This document shows, in pieces, positions 63,585 through 64,000 of a stretch of DNA of 64,000 nt. The translations under genes and the position numbers were made by a program. The stretch covers positions 711,041 to 775,040 of the forward strand of contig CANMZA010000002.1 in assembly GCA_947502305.1 (NCBI GenBank). The letters are read 5' to 3'. This DNA is from an uncultured Erythrobacter sp. (GTDB lineage: Bacteria; Pseudomonadota; Alphaproteobacteria; Sphingomonadales; Sphingomonadaceae). Positions within the stretch are counted from its first letter, which is position 1; each line of letters opens with the position of its first letter. Under the pieces are notes generated by a model. It was not told the DNA's origin. It saw only the letters and a program-made list of their open reading frames with translations, and ran no database searches.

Positions 63585-64000
63585 TTAGGAGATGATCCCG
63601 ACGGCTTTGCCAGCGCGCTCAAACATCTGGAGGATTGTCTCCACCTCTTCTGAGGAATGCTCCGCACAAAGCGAGCAGCGCAGCAGCGTCATATTTGCAG
63701 GCGTTGCCGGCGGGCGTGCGAGATTGACATAAAGCCCTTCTTTCAAAAGCGCCTCCCACATCCCTGCACCGCGCTCTAGGTCGGGCATGATCACCGCAAC
63801 GATTGCGCTTTGCGGTTCGCTTGTGCCCAATTCAAAGCCCATTTCGGTGAGGCCTGCGTGAAGCCGCTTAGAATTTTCCCAAAGATGCGCGCGCTTATTC
63901 GATCCATGCATCAATTTGCGGATCGACGTGGCCGCCGTCGCTACCACGCTGGGGGGCAGGCTAGCGGTAAAAACATAAGGGCGGCAAACAAGCCGCAAAA
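63585..64000 (-). CDS. serine palmitoyltransferase-type alpha-oxoamine synthase, 3' part
   Basis: C-terminal 138 or so residues of a PLP-dependent alpha-oxoamine synthase; the rest lies beyond the right edge. CRPYVFTASLPPSVVATAAT, NKRAHLWENSKRLHAGLTEM, then GLYVNLARPPATPANMTLLR and CSLCAEHSSEEVETILQMF are the pattern of the sphingomonad serine palmitoyltransferase that starts sphingolipid synthesis, more than of KBL or BioF. Supports assignment of the organism to Sphingomonadales. Confidence 0.85.
   Translation of the reverse strand, partial: LRLVCRPYVFTASLPPSVVATAATSIRKLMHGSNKRAHLWENSKRLHAGLTEMGFELGTSEPQSAIVAVIMPDLERGAGMWEALLKEGLYVNLARPPATPANMTLLRCSLCAEHSSEEVETILQMFERAGKAVGIIS

Overview
The window reads as chromosomal DNA of an alphaproteobacterium of the order Sphingomonadales, most likely an Erythrobacteraceae relative. 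This is inferred from moderately high GC, core genes typical of the group, a partial sphingolipid-type serine palmitoyltransferase at the right edge, sphingomonad-type small periplasmic proteins, and a gene transfer agent (GTA) cluster of alphaproteobacterial type. No rRNA, tRNA, insertion sequence or CRISPR array was seen.

Left part (1-22 kb): a 5'-truncated phosphomannomutase; a Glu-Pro-repeat membrane protein with a degenerate J-like start; a periplasmic DUF2059-like protein; and a ligase-associated DEXH helicase. A minus-strand energy-transduction block follows (tonB, exbB and four consecutive exbD/tolR-type genes), then hom, two paralogous secreted small proteins, and glpX, whose 3' end is tandemly triplicated outside the gene. 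Next come a SET-domain protein with a small partner gene, prs, an AraC-type regulator and a histidinol-phosphatase-type enzyme. About 2 kb of AT-richer accessory DNA (19.6-21.6 kb) is bounded by two copies of a short dispersed repeat.

Middle part (22-47 kb): translation genes (rpmI, rplT, pheS, pheT, prfC) interrupted by two tandem AraC-type regulators; a nitrogen module (glnK-amtB) behind a near-perfect sigma-54 promoter; a minus-strand GMC oxidoreductase / fatty acid hydroxylase / small membrane protein operon; an exported M20 amidohydrolase; a double cold-shock-domain protein; argD-argF; hslO; queC; an MFS transporter; and an OmpA-family porin with 29 consecutive prolines in its linker.

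Right part (48.7-62.8 kb): an apparently intact GTA structural cluster on the minus strand, in the order known from Rhodobacter capsulatus GTA: terminase subunits, portal, g3.5-like protein, prohead protease, capsid, adaptor, an unrecognised 54-residue ORF, terminator, tail tube, two chaperones, short tape measure, distal tail, hub, peptidase, baseplate protein and a DUF2793 protein. Most genes overlap by 4 bases. Three things stand out. The distal-tail protein is fused behind about 560 extra residues with a TIM-barrel-like segment, while the baseplate protein is short and appears to lack the TIM domain known in R. capsulatus. A consensus-like promoter is followed by an intrinsic-terminator hairpin before the first GTA gene. 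A second hairpin of the same form precedes the capsid gene. This suggests that expression of the cluster depends on anti-termination.
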